This document shows positions 35,701 to 48,236 of a DNA stretch of 64,000 nucleotides, piece by piece. A program made the position numbers and the translations under genes. Origin of the DNA: Rhabditophanes sp. KR3021 (lineage: Eukaryota; Nematoda; Chromadorea; Rhabditida; Alloionematidae); the NCBI GenBank assembly GCA_963281155.1, contig CAUJLY010000002.1, positions 3,472,001 through 3,536,000 on the forward strand. Direction: 5' to 3'. The notes beneath the pieces were generated by a model. It was not told the DNA's origin and did not search any database. It saw only the letters and a list, made by a program, of their open reading frames with translations. Positions within the stretch are counted from its first letter, which is position 1. Every line of letters starts with the position of its first letter.

Positions 35701-38700
35701 CAACTGGCAATTATAAGTTAAATATTGTATTTTAATAAAATTTAAGGAAACTGTATATATACCAAAGGTTTTTTAAATTAAGAAGTTATGTTTACCTTTT
35801 TTGCTGTTTTTAATATATTAATAATTATGATGTTATTTAGCTTATGACGTTTAATAAATAAAGCCTTTTTATTTTAGCTGCCTATTCACTCAAGCAGGAG
35901 TAAACTATGGAGAAAAACAGTGCCAATAACGCTGTCAGGAAAGTCGAAAAGAAACAACGATAAAATGGCTCTGATATTTGGTACGAGGCAATTATCCTAT
36001 GAAGCCACTGCAAAAGAACACCAATTGTCGAGGAAGTCTCGTTATCTGTAGAAAGATCCGCCAGCTAAAGGTAAGTTAACCATTTCAAGAAATAAGTAAT
36101 TCTTTTAGTTCCAGGCTAGCTCCCCGCCAAGTCGCTTCTTTGGCTTGTTTCAAATAAAGAATGACTTTTTGTCTGAACATGAAATGCTACTAAAAAAGTC
36201 GACCAAAGGTTGAAGCTTGCATGAACATTATTAAAGAGGACTTTAGGATGCCTTCTGATTTTTCCAAGGCCTTTGTCAATCCAAGTGAAGTGCTCGGGTT
36301 GAGACAAGACTAGTTGACTATATATGTTCAAAGCAAGTGTTTTGTGAGAAAACTTTAGATGAAACAATAAGTTTAAGGTACTTGCTGATACGCACACGGT
36401 GTTTAATGATGCTGGATTAAGCTAAGCTAATTTTGCCGTAAACGACGATAATATTTTATCACCATCTATGAAGCCTCAGATAAGTATCTGTTCTATGTCG
36501 GAGAGTCCGAAGTGCACAAAAGGATTAATACACACTTTTCAGAAAGTTGAATCTTGTTTTAGAAAATGGTAGTTTATTTGACAGAAGGGAGCTAGAATCA
36601 ACCAGATTAGAGCCCATCTAGCCTAAGCATACCACCTCAAGCTTCCAGTTTCTGTCAAAGAATTAGCCGAAAACTTTGAATTTATTTTAATTGAAGATTC
36701 AAGAGATGATTACCAGCTTATCCAAGGCAAATGTAGTTTACCTTAAGTCTACTCTTCAATAATGTCAATGCATGTGCTGTTGCTGACATCTTGGTTAAAA
36801 TTATGCTCAAGCCTAAGATGACTTCTGATGATTAATTTAATTTAAATATTTTGATCCCACTTTTAACTACAACAAAATTTTTTACCTGGGCTATTTTTTC
36901 GGCCGTGTCTTTACACTCCGCATCGTATCTTGTAATGGATGCTGCATTATGATGGTGGCTAATGGCATTATCTAATGCCGCTACTGACAAAGCTTCAGAG
37001 CCCAAATCTTGCAACCCACTACTTCTACTTCCTCTCAAACTGTTGTTAATGCTACTTTCATGAGCCAAATCCATCGAAATTTTACCTCCAATTCGTCGGG
37101 CAACTACAGCCGTCTCATCTTCATCGTCCATAAACTGATCCTTTTCTGGACAACTCATGCTGAATGATGTTTTCCCTAAAGCCATTAGGCTGCTACTTTT
37201 TCTTCGTCCACTGGAGATAACAACTTCTGTGTCTCCACTAACATTGAGATTGGAAGTAGTTTGTAACTGCATATCTTGTTCTAACTCTCTGAATTTGAAG
37301 CTTCCTCCCAATTGAGAATTCGGGGATCCACGAGTAGATGAAGAATGGGCAATTGCTTTCATCTTATTATGCACTTTTCTTCTAAAACTTTTGTTCGGCT
37401 CAATCGCTCCCTTGGTAATTGAACCACCTGCCTCAGGGCCTAACCCAAGTAATGAATCTGTTTTCAATTCAGCTGCAACTTCATCTTCTAATTCTTTTGA
37501 TCTACCTGCAATAAAGTATGTTTTCAAGGACTGATGAACAGGACCTTCATCTAATTTGTATCTTGTATCCAAAAATTTAGCCGTAGTTTCACTGATATGA
37601 ACTCTGCCAGCTATCCCCGTAGACTCCATTTCATTTGCTAAAGTGACATCATTTGAAAACACATCGAATTTAAACCGCTTAGTCCCAACCATCCCACACA
37701 TCACTTTTCCACTGTGGACTCCGATTCTCATGTTTACTTCTTGCTTTCTATCTATATCAAATTGACGAATGGCAATGATCATAGCTAGCCCCAACTCAAT
37801 GCATTTGTTGGCATGATTTTTATTAGGAATAGGGCACCCACAAACCGAGTAGTAACAGTCGCCAAGTGTACTGATCTTCTCACATCCTAATTTTGAACAC
37901 AAATAATCGAAACGGCCAAACAAATCATTTAGCAGTGAAACAAGCTCATCGGCACTTTTATTTGAAGACATTTTGGTGAAACCAGCTACATCTGCAAACA
38001 CAATCGTAACTTCGTCCATTAAATTCATGGTAAAGGGTCTAAATTTGCGGACATCGTTCACTTGCCCAAATGATGGATTCACTGAACCCGGAACCCCTTC
38101 TCCTGCCGAAGATCGCACTGTCGTTGCATTTGACATTCGATATGCTGAATCTGCTGATTGAGAAGGTCGCCTTAATTCACCGGCATCTTTCACTAAGTCT
38201 TCGGCCATATTTTCGGGCATTACGGATAATATCATGTTGTTTTTAAATTTAGTTTCACGATTCAAGTCATCATGAATCTAAAATATCCGTTAATTATAAT
38301 TAATGTCACTTAACTTACTAATAAACTTAAGCCAACTGTTAGGAATGTCTTTCTTTGTCTAATTTGGGTCAAGATGTACAGGTGAATTCCCAGGCAATGT
38401 ACACAAAAGTGTGCTGCCATTCTTATATAAGATGGAACTTCCACAAAACCGAAACTTTGATTTTGAATGGTAATTAATTCAAACAAAAAGGAATACAGAA
38501 TATTAAAAATGATGCAAACGTATAAGGGTAACGGAATGACTGTGTAGACAAGTAATATCACCTGCGTACTTGTCGTCAACGTAGCCATTGGACCCATAAA
38601 AGATCCAGTATGCTGAGAGAATATTAATAGCGTTATTATGTATATTAGAAATGAGGATAGAAAAGACGTTGGCAAATAAAAGCGTTGATAATGATCAGAG

Positions 38701-39224
38701 TTGCAAGCAAAATGTAACATTCCTATGCATAACAATATTAAGCCTGTAAAAACAAGCCAATTCATTAGTGAGTCTTGTTGGAATATTCGTAGATATGTCA
38801 TCCATAACGTTGAAGTCAGCATAATATAGATTAGGCCTAGTCGAAACCTGTCCCTTAATAAAGGAAACGAAATTTTCCAGTATTGTGTTTCCAGGTTTGT
38901 AGAAACAAATTGCGGGTTCCACCATTTTGATGATGTACTTTCGAATAGTGGAATTCGACGAGGGCTAGACGTACTTCGTACCTGAAAAGGAACTTATCAA
39001 ATCTCACCGTGCAATTTAAAAACAATTATTTCAACCATTAAAAAATAGTTCTTTCAATGATACAAATATTTATGCATTTATTTGTTGTTATCAAAACTTA
39101 CACGATCGGCTAAACTATGGTTAGTAGTACAATCTGTTCCTCCAACATATACATTGTCATGAGATAACATCTTAACTGCTTCTTCGCCAGCAATCTGGCT
39201 TTTTGCAGAAGAACTTTTCGTCAT
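32710..39224 (-). CDS. Membrane adenylyl cyclase, AC9-like (complete)
   Basis: Makes cAMP from ATP at the plasma membrane. Six exons on the minus strand (39102-39224, 38319-38981, 36886-38277, 35526-35703, 33863-34363, 32710-33749) join in phase to 1,298 residues, close to vertebrate AC9. Order: N-terminal tail; six membrane spans (exon 2); catalytic C1a, with VRKFRPFTM, VFADVAGFT (metal-binding Asp) and ISTLGDCYYSVCG; a long Ser-rich C1b; six more spans, with HCNFSQLSCWPKTLQA as in AC9; and catalytic C2a, with IEKIKTIGSTYM (adenine Lys), YYDILGDTVNIASRM (Asp, Asn, Arg). Both halves keep their key residues. The 33750-33862 junction was placed by phase and by similarity to AC9. Introns 35704-36885 and 34364-35525 each carry an antisense gene relic. 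The latter has a GC donor and is the twin of the intron at 18450. Confidence 0.93.
34364..35525 (-). mobile_element. Mobile-intron-like element, copy 2 (whole intron of adenylyl cyclase)
   Basis: This is the inverted twin of 18450-19613. On the host strand it starts GAAG|GCAAGTCTTAGCTCG and ends TTAATCGAAG|GTTAC. The five bases GAAGG occur at both ends (before CAAGTC and after TTAATC), as a target-site duplication would. The carried gene lies on the plus strand, antisense to the cyclase: start at about 34511, its own 79-base intron at 34634-34712, and a last open stretch at 35197-35400 with EALAFEYAIILDLQSVLTN and MLRKHPETVKGISEM. It shares stops with copy 1 and is not functional as written. 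Confidence 0.85.
35880..36765 (+). pseudogene. GIY-YIG-like gene relic, antisense in an adenylyl cyclase intron
   Basis: It sits in the 1182-base cyclase intron 35704-36885, on the opposite strand. It is readable only in pieces: RSKLWRKTVPITLSGKSK then MALIFGTRQLSYEATAKEHQ (35895-36060); its own 38-base intron (36071-36108); VEACMNIIKEDFRMPSDF; then FITIYEASDKYLFYVGESEV with HKRINTHFSES (36453-36548); and LKLPVSVKELAENFEFILIE (36639-36700). The IYEASDKYLFYVGES...RINTH spacing matches the Tyr-YVG-Arg-His core of GIY-YIG nucleases. FEFILIED could provide the metal-binding Glu. There are many stops and frame changes, so it is dead. The nuclease call rests on one motif. Confidence 0.5.
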
Positions 39225-42200
39225 TTTAATGCCAAAATAACAATTGTATTTGTAATATTTTTGTTGAGTCAAATAAAAGCTTCTATATATTTGTCTATTC
39301 TTTTTACTTAATTAACTTCAATTGATAGAGATTTGGTGACAGCTGACTTCAAAACAAAGTGAAGATCAAGTTGGTATTGTGCCATTCACCTGCTTGTTAA
39401 AAAATAGTTTTGTTATTGATGCCCTTCCTCTCTTTTTTGAGTCACTCACAAATTATTCTCTTCAATATACTAATTTGAGATGTAAAACAAGTTGAGATAT
39501 AACGATTTAAGATATATAGCAATTTAAGATACAACAAATGGCGGAGATGCTAGAAAGTTATATGGCAAAACAATTTCCCTCCAAGACTAGCTTAAACACG
39601 TAATATTGTCGTTCGAATCGTAGTTGAGGGCTCTTTCTGATATGCTGTAAAAAAAGTACATTAACATTCAAAAATAGCCATATAGTGTGGGTAAAGAGAA
39701 AGTTGTTGTCGGCTATATTATTAAGATAAGTATGCATTCGAGTAAAAGAATAAATTTCCCAAAATATGCTTTGATAATATGAAAGAGATAAATGAAATGT
39801 ACACCAAAAGACATATTTCAATATGTCTATTTGAAACAAACTGCTACCACTAAAAGGAACTAAATAATATATTTATAAATTTGCCAGTGTCATAAAGATA
39901 AGCTAAATTCAATTAGATAAACTCTTAGCAAACTGTTTTATATCATCTATACAGTTTATATCATTTTTACCATTTTTAGTATTTTTCACATTTATTGGCG
40001 ATAACTTTTTTTAACAATATGAATATTAAAGAATATAATTATGTTGACTAGCATTTTTGAAATCATTGGTAAGCATATTTATAATAACAACTTTTAACAG
40101 TTAATTTTTAATATTTGGTAACAGTTATTACTTATTTTTCAAATACATTATCATAATAAACATCTAAATTACTTTTTTAACTACCAAATGAGTATCTTGA
40201 CTCTTGTTAGAAACATATAATAAATATAACTGCCTAAGAATGTTTTTATCCTGATGTGTGGAAATATGTTAAATATATGTAGGAATGTGAATATCCCTCT
40301 AAAATATGTCCAAAATAATAGAGATGTATGTATAATATAAATGTAAGTATGCAGGCGAGTAAGATTCGCCAAAAAATAACATCGACCAACAGGCATTGGC
40401 TAAAAAATTGTGAATGTAAAAAATATGGTGGCCACTACTTTAAAGTTTGCAGCCAAATATATTTATTACTCTCTTTCTGGAGTAATAAATCTTTTTCTAA
40501 TATCCATATTCAAAAATTGGGGAAATAATTAAAAAAATGTATTTAAAGGAAGGATTAAAATTGTTATCAAGTCAATTAAATTAATTTTCCCGAAAAAATG
40601 ATGCATTAAAATGATAATGAAGTTTTAATAACAAAAAATTATATAAGAGATTATTTTTCCACATTATCCATAATAAATGAACTATACAAAACATTGCCAT
40701 CCGATTGTTTGAGGTTATCAAGAAACATAAAAAAGACATTTGTTCATTCAATCCTATCAAAATGTTCATATTCTAAATAAATACAATGCAATACTATGAA
40801 TACTACCAATTCTACATACTTCTTTTATTTACAAATAATAAATAAAATTATATGCGTTAGTAAAAACAATTTAGTAATAAAAGTTATTACAGCCACTTAG
40901 TTAGTGAATAATTGTTTGTTTTAAATTAAAATAAATTTACTCGTTACAACCAAGCCATACGTTTAGCTAATTTATTACGTATTTATTTATTTTGAAGAAC
41001 AATAAAACCATGTATTCTGTTTCAATTTAAATGATAGTCAAGATTTCGAATACTACAAATAAACTGTCTATTGCTTCTTTTATCTTCAAGTACTTGATAA
41101 AAATAATTTAACAAAGAATGTCGTATATGTATTTAAATATAATTTATATGTTGTCGTTGGAAGGAATTGGCAAAAGAACATGTTAAGAGGTTTCAACTTG
41201 TATGCATATATATTTATGTGTTGTTGCGGGGCATCGACTAAAAAGGTTGAGGAGGTGATGTGGCTAAGTCCGTTATAACATTAAAACTGCCAACAACCAA
41301 CTCAAAATCGAGACATTACCAATGGCACACACAAAACTTATACCATCATGGACTTTATAATGCAACAAGACGGCTTCTTTTTATATGGATGTGAATATTA
41401 AATTTGGATGTTTCCTCTAAAATTATAAAACCTACATTCCTTTTACTTTATCTTTTCAAATCATAATAAAGCGTAACAAATCTTAAGAATCAATGCCAGA
41501 TAAATATAAGCCTCACATTAAAAATATCTTTATATATTACATAATAAATTAATAAATGTCTCTAAAAATACAATTAAAAACAATTAAATGGAATAAAATG
41601 CTATAAATACTATTTATTCTGTGGCTTTTTTAAAGCTCTAGTAATGTATGCATATGCATCTTAAAGATATTTCTAATATTTCTAAATAAAGATATATAGC
41701 TCTGTATTACAAACATATTAAAATAAATATAGGCCATAGATAGTGTGATACTTTCTGTAATATTCTAATAAATAAGGAACATTTTTAAAAATTAATGAAT
41801 GTTATATGACATCTATCATTCCCAAAAAATATAGCAACTTGTTTAGTAGTTTTGAATAGATTTAGTGCCAAACTTATCTCCCGCAAAGTATAAAAGTATA
41901 AAAGAATTATAGGCCTTTATGTATCAATCCATTATTGAATATATATAAAGATAGTATACATATACATGTTTCTTTAGACAAATTTTGTAGTCGTAAACTA
42001 ACAATAAACATATGGAATCTTTCTCTAACTAATCTTTCTAATATTGTGGGCTAATGTTAAGAGCCCAAGTTGTTTCCTTGTCGGACCATAAATAAATACC
42101 AAATATTGATATTAAGGAGCTTATCGTTTTAAAGGAAATCGTAGAATTTAGGTAATGTGACAAATTATACCTCATCTTTTAAATGACGTAATTTTATAAA

Positions 42201-43393
42201 AGTGCTGCATGCATATAATAAATTATTCGTATTTAAGCATTATTTAGTGGGTATGTCATGAAGATCGTCAAATAATTAAATGAGGTTTGAGATTGCCAAA
42301 AGAATAAGCAGTTTAATGTAAATTATTTAATAACGCTTGTTATTAAGTTCCTTAAGTATGGCTTTTGTGAAGATCATTAGAAAGATTGATATGTGAGTCT
42401 AGATCAAGTACAAACATTTAAAAAGAATATGGTTTAAGTAATTATTTAGTGGAAATCTGTATTACTTAATTTTTTGGTAGAAATTACTTTTGATTGTATG
42501 TATTTAGTAGAAAATAGTCTTATTTATTTAATAGGAGTTGGTTTTATTTAATTATTAAGAATTAATTTAGTGAGTTATTGAATAGGAAAAATCAGTTACA
42601 ATTGGCTTTGTTCTGAATATTTGAATGGAAATGATTGGTGAAAATGATTTAATGTTTATATAAACAAATTTGAATAATATTTTTTATTGGGAATGTATTA
42701 TCAGCATATCATCATTATAAAACAATTTAATATGCTTAGTCATAAACGGTCTTCGGACAAGGTTTTTGCAATACGTTTAACATTAACAAAGGAAGCGTGC
42801 AAAAAATTATGCAAAATAGAGATGTGATATGTGATTGATATTCTATCTAATAATTTATTTAATTCGTAACGAAGAAGCGAGACTCCAATGATTGACTAGA
42901 TTCTGTATATGCGTGTCAAAGTTTTTTACTCGATTTAAATGTACCTTTCCTCTTTATATACCTCGTCTTTAAGAAAGAAATTTTTCTTTTTTAAAATAAT
43001 CTTTACTGTCGCTAAAAGTATCTTTTTCGAGACACATTTTTATCAGTTCAAAGTAAATAAGTAAATTATGGTAAGAATAGTGTATGCCACATTTGAGCCA
43101 TCACCACATCATTGGGTCTTGTGTATATTGTTTAAATCGACTTTCTCTATAAACAATCATAATGGATTTTGTAACAAAGCATTTAACTTTTATGACATTT
43201 ATATAAATGTTTACAATATACAAAATAGAGATCAATTATACTAATGGGATGAATATATGTGAAGAAATTCGAGAAAGCGATTTGTAATAATGCTTCAATA
43301 CATTACATTTGAATCATTCTATTAACAAACCTTTTTCTAGAATAAACACATCATTTGCTAACATCTAGTAAAGTATAATAATTTAGTCTTATA
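39225..43393. other. 4.2-kb AT-rich intergenic region
   Basis: Between the divergent starts of adenylyl cyclase (-) and TMEM144 (+). Very AT-rich, with only short spurious ORFs rich in Tyr, Phe, Ile and Lys. I see no RNA gene, transposon or conserved coding stretch. The size suits cis-regulatory sequence for a neuronal-type cyclase, but no site can be named. Confidence 0.5.
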
Positions 43394-44811
43394 ATGGGAT
43401 TCGAAATTGGACTTTTAGCATGCTTATTAGCATCAGTCTCATTTGGGAGTATGTTCGTACCTGTCAGGAAGTATAATGCAGGAGATGGTAAGTTAATTAA
43501 GAGTTTTGAAATAATGACAATATTTTAGGTATATTTTCACAATTAATGATGTCAATTGCAATAATGATTTGCTCGTTTTTACTTAATGCTTATCAAGATT
43601 TTCCGCCCTTCCAGCCCATAGCCATGATAGGAGGAGCTCTGTGGTGTTTAGGTAAGCGTTGAATGTGATAATAAGTTTAAGATTGATAAGTTCATTACGC
43701 ATACCACAATAGTGTGTTTAAATAAAAACAAAAATACTTATGTTTGATAGAAGTTATCAATATTGGTGGTAGAAAAAGAATATTTTTATCAAAAATTAAC
43801 ATTGTGGCAGTAATGTTAGTATTGTTGTATAAAATATTAACATTGGGCAGTAATATATTAGATTGTTGTATAAAATATTAACATTGGTGGTTTAAAATAT
43901 TAATAATGGGGTTTAAAATATTAATAATGGTGCTTTAGAGTATTAATAATGGTGGTATAAATATTAATATTGTTGGTTTAGGTAATAGTATGGCAATTCC
44001 AATTGTCAATAGATTGGGAATGGCATTAGGAATATTGTTGTGGAATTCAGTAAACTGTGTAACAGGCTGGGCAACAGCGACATTTGGTCTTTTTGGAACT
44101 AAAGCTAGACCTCCATCAAATTCCATCTTAAACTACCTAGGCTTAATAGCTGTTATTGTAGGAGGAATTTTATTTTCACAAATTAAAAGTGACAGAATCG
44201 AAAAGGGCAAAGAAGAAGAAGAAATAGTTTTATCGAATTCGGCAGCTACTGCTAATTTAAGCAAAACAGAGGACGATGGTTTGATTGAAGATGGAATAAT
44301 TATTGTAAGTATGAAAGAAAAGAAAGAAAAGCAATATCTAGATCGAATTATTGGAATTGTACTTTCAGTTTGTTCTGGAATATTATATCCATTAGCCTTT
44401 CTTCCGATTACAATTATACAAGATAATGCAGATAAATTCAAGAATGTTTCTGACAATGGCTTAGATTACTTTTTTTCTTTTTGTTTCGGCATTTTTATAA
44501 CGGCGACCATCATTTTTGTGATCTATACTTTAGTAAGAAAAAACGAGCCATTTATCAACAACAAAGTTGCTGTGCCTGCATTGGCTGCAGGTGTCCTATG
44601 GACACTCGGACAATCTTCATTTTTTGTAGCAAATCAAAATTTAAGTCAAAGTGTTTCTTTCCCTATAATTACACAACTTCCTGGTTTGGTTGCATCACTC
44701 TGGAGTATCTTTTATTTTAAAGAAATTACACTTTCGAAAAGTATTATTAAATTGGCAATAGCAAGTTCATTTACACTTTTAGGTGCGCTTCTGGTAGGAT
44801 TGTCAAAATAA
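43394..44811 (+). CDS. TMEM144: TMEM144 family membrane protein
   Basis: Three exons (43394-43487, 43529-43651, 43982-44811) encode 348 residues with ten hydrophobic spans, matching the TMEM144 family (drug/metabolite-transporter fold, related to sugar transporters). Diagnostic stretches are FGSMFVPVRKYNAGDG at residues 18-33, MIGGALWCLGNSMAIPIV, the WNSVNCVTGWATATFGLFG loop and VLWTLGQSSFFVANQNLS. A charged loop (residues about 135-190) separates two five-span halves. Substrate unknown; carbohydrate is inferred from the family. Both junctions are G|GT phase 1. The second intron contains tandem repeats. Confidence 0.88.
43775..43981 (+). repeat. Tandem repeat in a TMEM144 intron
   Basis: About seven imperfect 25-45-base units built around AAAATATTAACATTG or AAAATATTAATAATGG with a following GGTGGTTTA or GGTGCTTTA. 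The array runs straight into the splice acceptor (GGTTTAG), so the acceptor itself looks like a repeat unit. Confidence 0.75.
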
Positions 44812-45013
44812 GTTTTTGTAAATATTAAGCATACAGTTTTCTAATTATAATTTATTGAACCATTTTTTTATAGACATTTAAATACACTTTTATTAACAAA
44901 CTTTTAATTAAATACGTTGAAACTGTTACTTATTGAAGACCTTCCATCAAATATGTGAAAAGATAAAAGTAAGTATCCAAATGGATATTCAAAATATCAA
45001 CTTATTACAATTA

Positions 45014-45366
45014 TTATGGTGTATAGTAGTTAATGAGTCCGTCGAGAATGTGGCACAATGGTCTTTGCAAAAGTAAAGTAAGTGCCAAAAATGATGCAAA
45101 AATAAATCCAAAGTGCAAAAGATACCACAGCGCATTAAACTTACGAGGGCTCATCCAAATAAGCTAAAAACAATAATTAATGGTGATGTATAATAAAAAC
45201 ATACTCCCTGATCACAATTTCTGCAACAATAAGACAGTGGTTGTTTTGATTTATATGAGCATGATTGAGTAGACTGAACAGATGAGTTAGTTAATGAATT
45301 AGTTGTGCTTTCTAATTGAGAACCATCTTTGTCTGTCAGAAATGGCTTACTACTGACTCGATACAT
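45014..45366 (-). CDS. Small cysteine-containing single-span membrane protein
   Basis: Two exons (45205-45366 and 45014-45163, with a 41-base intron GTATGT...TTTTTAG) encode 103 residues. A Ser/Thr-rich N-terminal half is followed by a Cys cluster (LSYCCRNCDQG), one hydrophobic helix (WYLLHFGFIFASFLALTLLL) and a short tail with one more Cys. I do not recognise it. The phases agree and the frame is clean, so it is probably real. It faces TMEM144 tail to tail. Confidence 0.55.
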
Positions 45367-45592
45367 TACGATAGATGCAATAAATATATTGAATACAATA
45401 ACAAATTAAAATTGTCTACTCTTTTATATAAAAACAAGTAATATTTAAAATCCAAATTTCATAAACACATAAAATCAAAAGGCATTTTGGTAATATCCAA
45501 AATTTAAATTTTATAAACACAAATTTCCAAACCTCTTTGGCAATATTCAAAAAACATATTTTGTTATAAAAATAATTTAAAATCAGCATTAA

Positions 45593-48236
45593 TTAATTGA
45601 TGTATATGTTTCTTTGTACTGGCTTAACGATCTCCACATAGTTCGCCGGAAGCATACCATGTTGTAAATTACGTTGTAAAGTTCCACTCATCCATCCTTC
45701 ATCTATCTTGTGGCAATTCACAATAATATCATTTTCTTGAAAGCTGATTTCGTCTTGGTCAGCTGCGACATAGTCATACAAAGCCTTCACTGTAAAACCC
45801 ACTTGCTTGGAGTCAAATGTTTGTTTAGAGGCTGGTGATTTTACGCCACTAGGTACATTTGTTACAGTTTTACTGTTGTTGTTATTTGAAATATTATTGG
45901 CTTTTCCATTAATTTTATTATTGCCTATAGTAACATTATTTTGAGCTAATGTATTAACTAGATTATTTTTAGCAGACGAATTTTCTTTTTCTGTTTTGCT
46001 TAGCATATTCTCAAATTTGTTGAGTATATTGGATGAGGCAAGTGATCCCCATTCTCCATTCATTGGGTCGTAATCGGCGATAGATTTTACAGGGCGATTA
46101 CCAGGTGCTAAAATGACAATGTTATTCGTTATAATTAATGATTGGATGAATTTTACAAAACAAGAATAAAAACCTTTAAATTGCGGATCGCTAGAATAAA
46201 TTATGAAACCCTGAGCAGGTGTAAACAATGCAGTTACTGAAATAAAAGCTAATTTTTTTGAGAAACTAAAAGTAAATAAATGAAGTGTGTAAATATGGTG
46301 CATAAATGAAGTGTTCAAATAAAGTGCACAATTTGTACTGATTTTATTGGACACAATATCAATTATAACTAGCACAAAAAGGAGATCAACAAAAATATTC
46401 ATCTAACAAAAAAGACAACTAAAAGTGGATAGGGGTGTGCACAATAAAAAATAAAGCTAGGATCAAATTACAGAATCATATTTTGATCACATAGTTGGAA
46501 AAATGGTGACTTTTATAGGGTATAAAATCTCTCTACCTTCATTAGTGGAAGACATGCATTGAGAAGCATTTGAAATTCCAGAATCACTTCTTTCATCAAC
46601 ATCTTTGGTTGGTCGAATTTCATCCATAAGCTTCTTTTTGTCACTTTCACCAGAATAAGCATTTTTAGATACAACTTGTGTGTTTCGTAAATGTCTTTCC
46701 AATTCAGGATCTGTAGCAATTTCAATTTTGGTGCCTTTTACATTCTTCTCAAAATCTGCAGTATAATTGACCTACAAAATATGTGAAATAATTTTTAGTT
46801 AGACATCACGGGTATTTACATTAGATTGCAATTTAGTATTACCGGCTAGACGTAGCATTTCTGGTGTATCACAAACAACACTTGCTTTTGTTTTTGGGTA
46901 ATGAGATTCACAATAAGGCATTTTGTCGTAGCCTTTATAATTTTTCATATTCAAAGCCATTCCGCAAGAAGAGCACTTCAAAGTACAAAATGGTGTTTTA
47001 GATCAATTTGGATCGAGATGGTGTTTTAGTTTTATTTAAATGAATGTTGTATGCAAATGTGAACGGAAACCATGATCAACCCAATTTTCCTTAGGAAAAT
47101 GAATTCTATGCATTAATTGCAACATATATGATTAAATCAAGATGTAGTGCAGCAATTTTATGCTCTTTTTATCAATTTATGTCCTAGAAAATGTTCAAAT
47201 AGCTTAAGATGAAGCCAAGCATTCTTGCTCAACATCGTGCTGGTCCGGTAAAAGATTGAAGAACAGTGTTCCGTCATATAACTATATGTTTCATAGTCCT
47301 GATGGTGCCAAAACAATTGAGGAAGCGATAGCTGCCACCAGAACTAAACCGTCAATTCAGGTGTTTGCAACAGCTTTTTACAACGGAAAAGTGATGGTGT
47401 TTTTAACAAAGGAACCAATCAACATAAACATATTCGCCAACATTATTTGCTTCCCTCATTAAACGAAAATGATGCCAAAGATAATGTCATTGATAACACC
47501 CAAAACAAATTCTTCCTAGCAACCGTTTTGAAAGTAACTTAAAATCTACTGCTTCAAATGAGACTTTGTTGATAAGCAAATTCAAGGGTAATTAAACATA
47601 TTCTAGTTATTTTTTATTTAATTCAGGTAATGGAACCTGTACAAATATTAAAGAAGGAAGAGATTTGAAAATATTTATCTATGTTGGAAAGAACGAACTA
47701 ACTGAGTTAGTAATAGCTGATTTAATTGATCCCTCAAAAGGGTTCTCTTATGTTTTCGAAAAGTAGTTTCCTCAAATGGCGTGACAATGTTTAAATTTAC
47801 TTGTACTAAAAAAGAAGCAATGAATCTATTATCTGATTTGTGGACACCGGAACATGACAAAGCAGTTAAGGTACCAGAAGCAATAGATGCTAGAAAACAA
47901 AAATGTGATAAAACTATTGCTCCTTTCAAAGAAATAAAGAGACTTAATGATATTCGCCTTAGATCTAACTGAATACTTAATGTTAATAGTTTCCTTTTAA
48001 TATACATATTTATTATCACTATATCACATATCCCATTGCATTTAGATGTTTCTTTAGTAATAATAAATCGGTTAATCTAAAGCTTATATTACTTCTTTTC
48101 AGCAACAAATTTTATCAATAAAAATTAAATAACCTACCTTGAAGCAAGCTTTGTGCCATGATTTATCTAGACACTTAAATTCTTCAACAGGATAAACAGT
48201 TTTTCCGCATTCTAGGCGAGCACACTTTTTACTCAT
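45593..48236 (-). CDS. LIM-nebulin-SH3 protein (LASP-like)
   Basis: Actin-associated adaptor of the LASP/nebulette family. Four exons (48138-48236, 46820-46975, 46537-46771, 45593-46107) encode 334 residues. The N-terminal LIM domain (residues 5-60) has [28 protein letters not shown] and YCESHYP zinc ligands. Nebulin repeats follow ([48 protein letters not shown]). A low-complexity Asn/Ser linker leads to a C-terminal SH3 domain ([38 protein letters not shown]). The exon 1-2 junction splits the LIM motif CFK|CSSCG, and that 1162-base intron carries an antisense gene relic. All phases agree. Confidence 0.92.
46976..48137 (-). mobile_element. LASP intron hosting an antisense gene relic
   Basis: A 1162-base phase-0 intron, CAAG|GTAGGTTATT to GTACTTTGAAG|TGC. 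The acceptor is AAG with no pyrimidine tract, as in the cyclase twin intron. It splits the conserved zinc-ligand segment of the LIM domain. It is not similar in sequence to the 18.4/34.4-kb pair despite equal length. Confidence 0.6.
47211..47972 (+). pseudogene. Decayed gene antisense in the LASP intron
   Basis: Starting near ATG 47211 ([16 protein letters not shown]), the plus strand reads in shifting frames: [20 protein letters not shown] and [20 protein letters not shown]; then NKHIRQ-type and [20 protein letters not shown]; a 40-base intron near 47590-47627; [20 protein letters not shown]; and lastly [20 protein letters not shown] to 47972. Frame changes and stops indicate decay. No family is recognisable. 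The position (long host intron, opposite strand, own small intron) matches the other relics. Confidence 0.45.

Noticed and set aside
40328..40528. 66-codon plus-strand ORF
   Set aside because: Composition matches the surrounding AT-rich DNA, and it has no splice context or recognisable motif.
39225..43393. CRISPR, rRNA operon or large transposon in the longest gap
   Set aside because: No regular repeat-spacer pattern, conserved RNA or coding relic is visible; the sequence is simply AT-rich.
47640..47760. GIY-YIG motif in the LASP intron relic ([14 protein letters not shown])
   Set aside because: YVGK is present, but the Arg and His that should follow are missing and the frame is uncertain.
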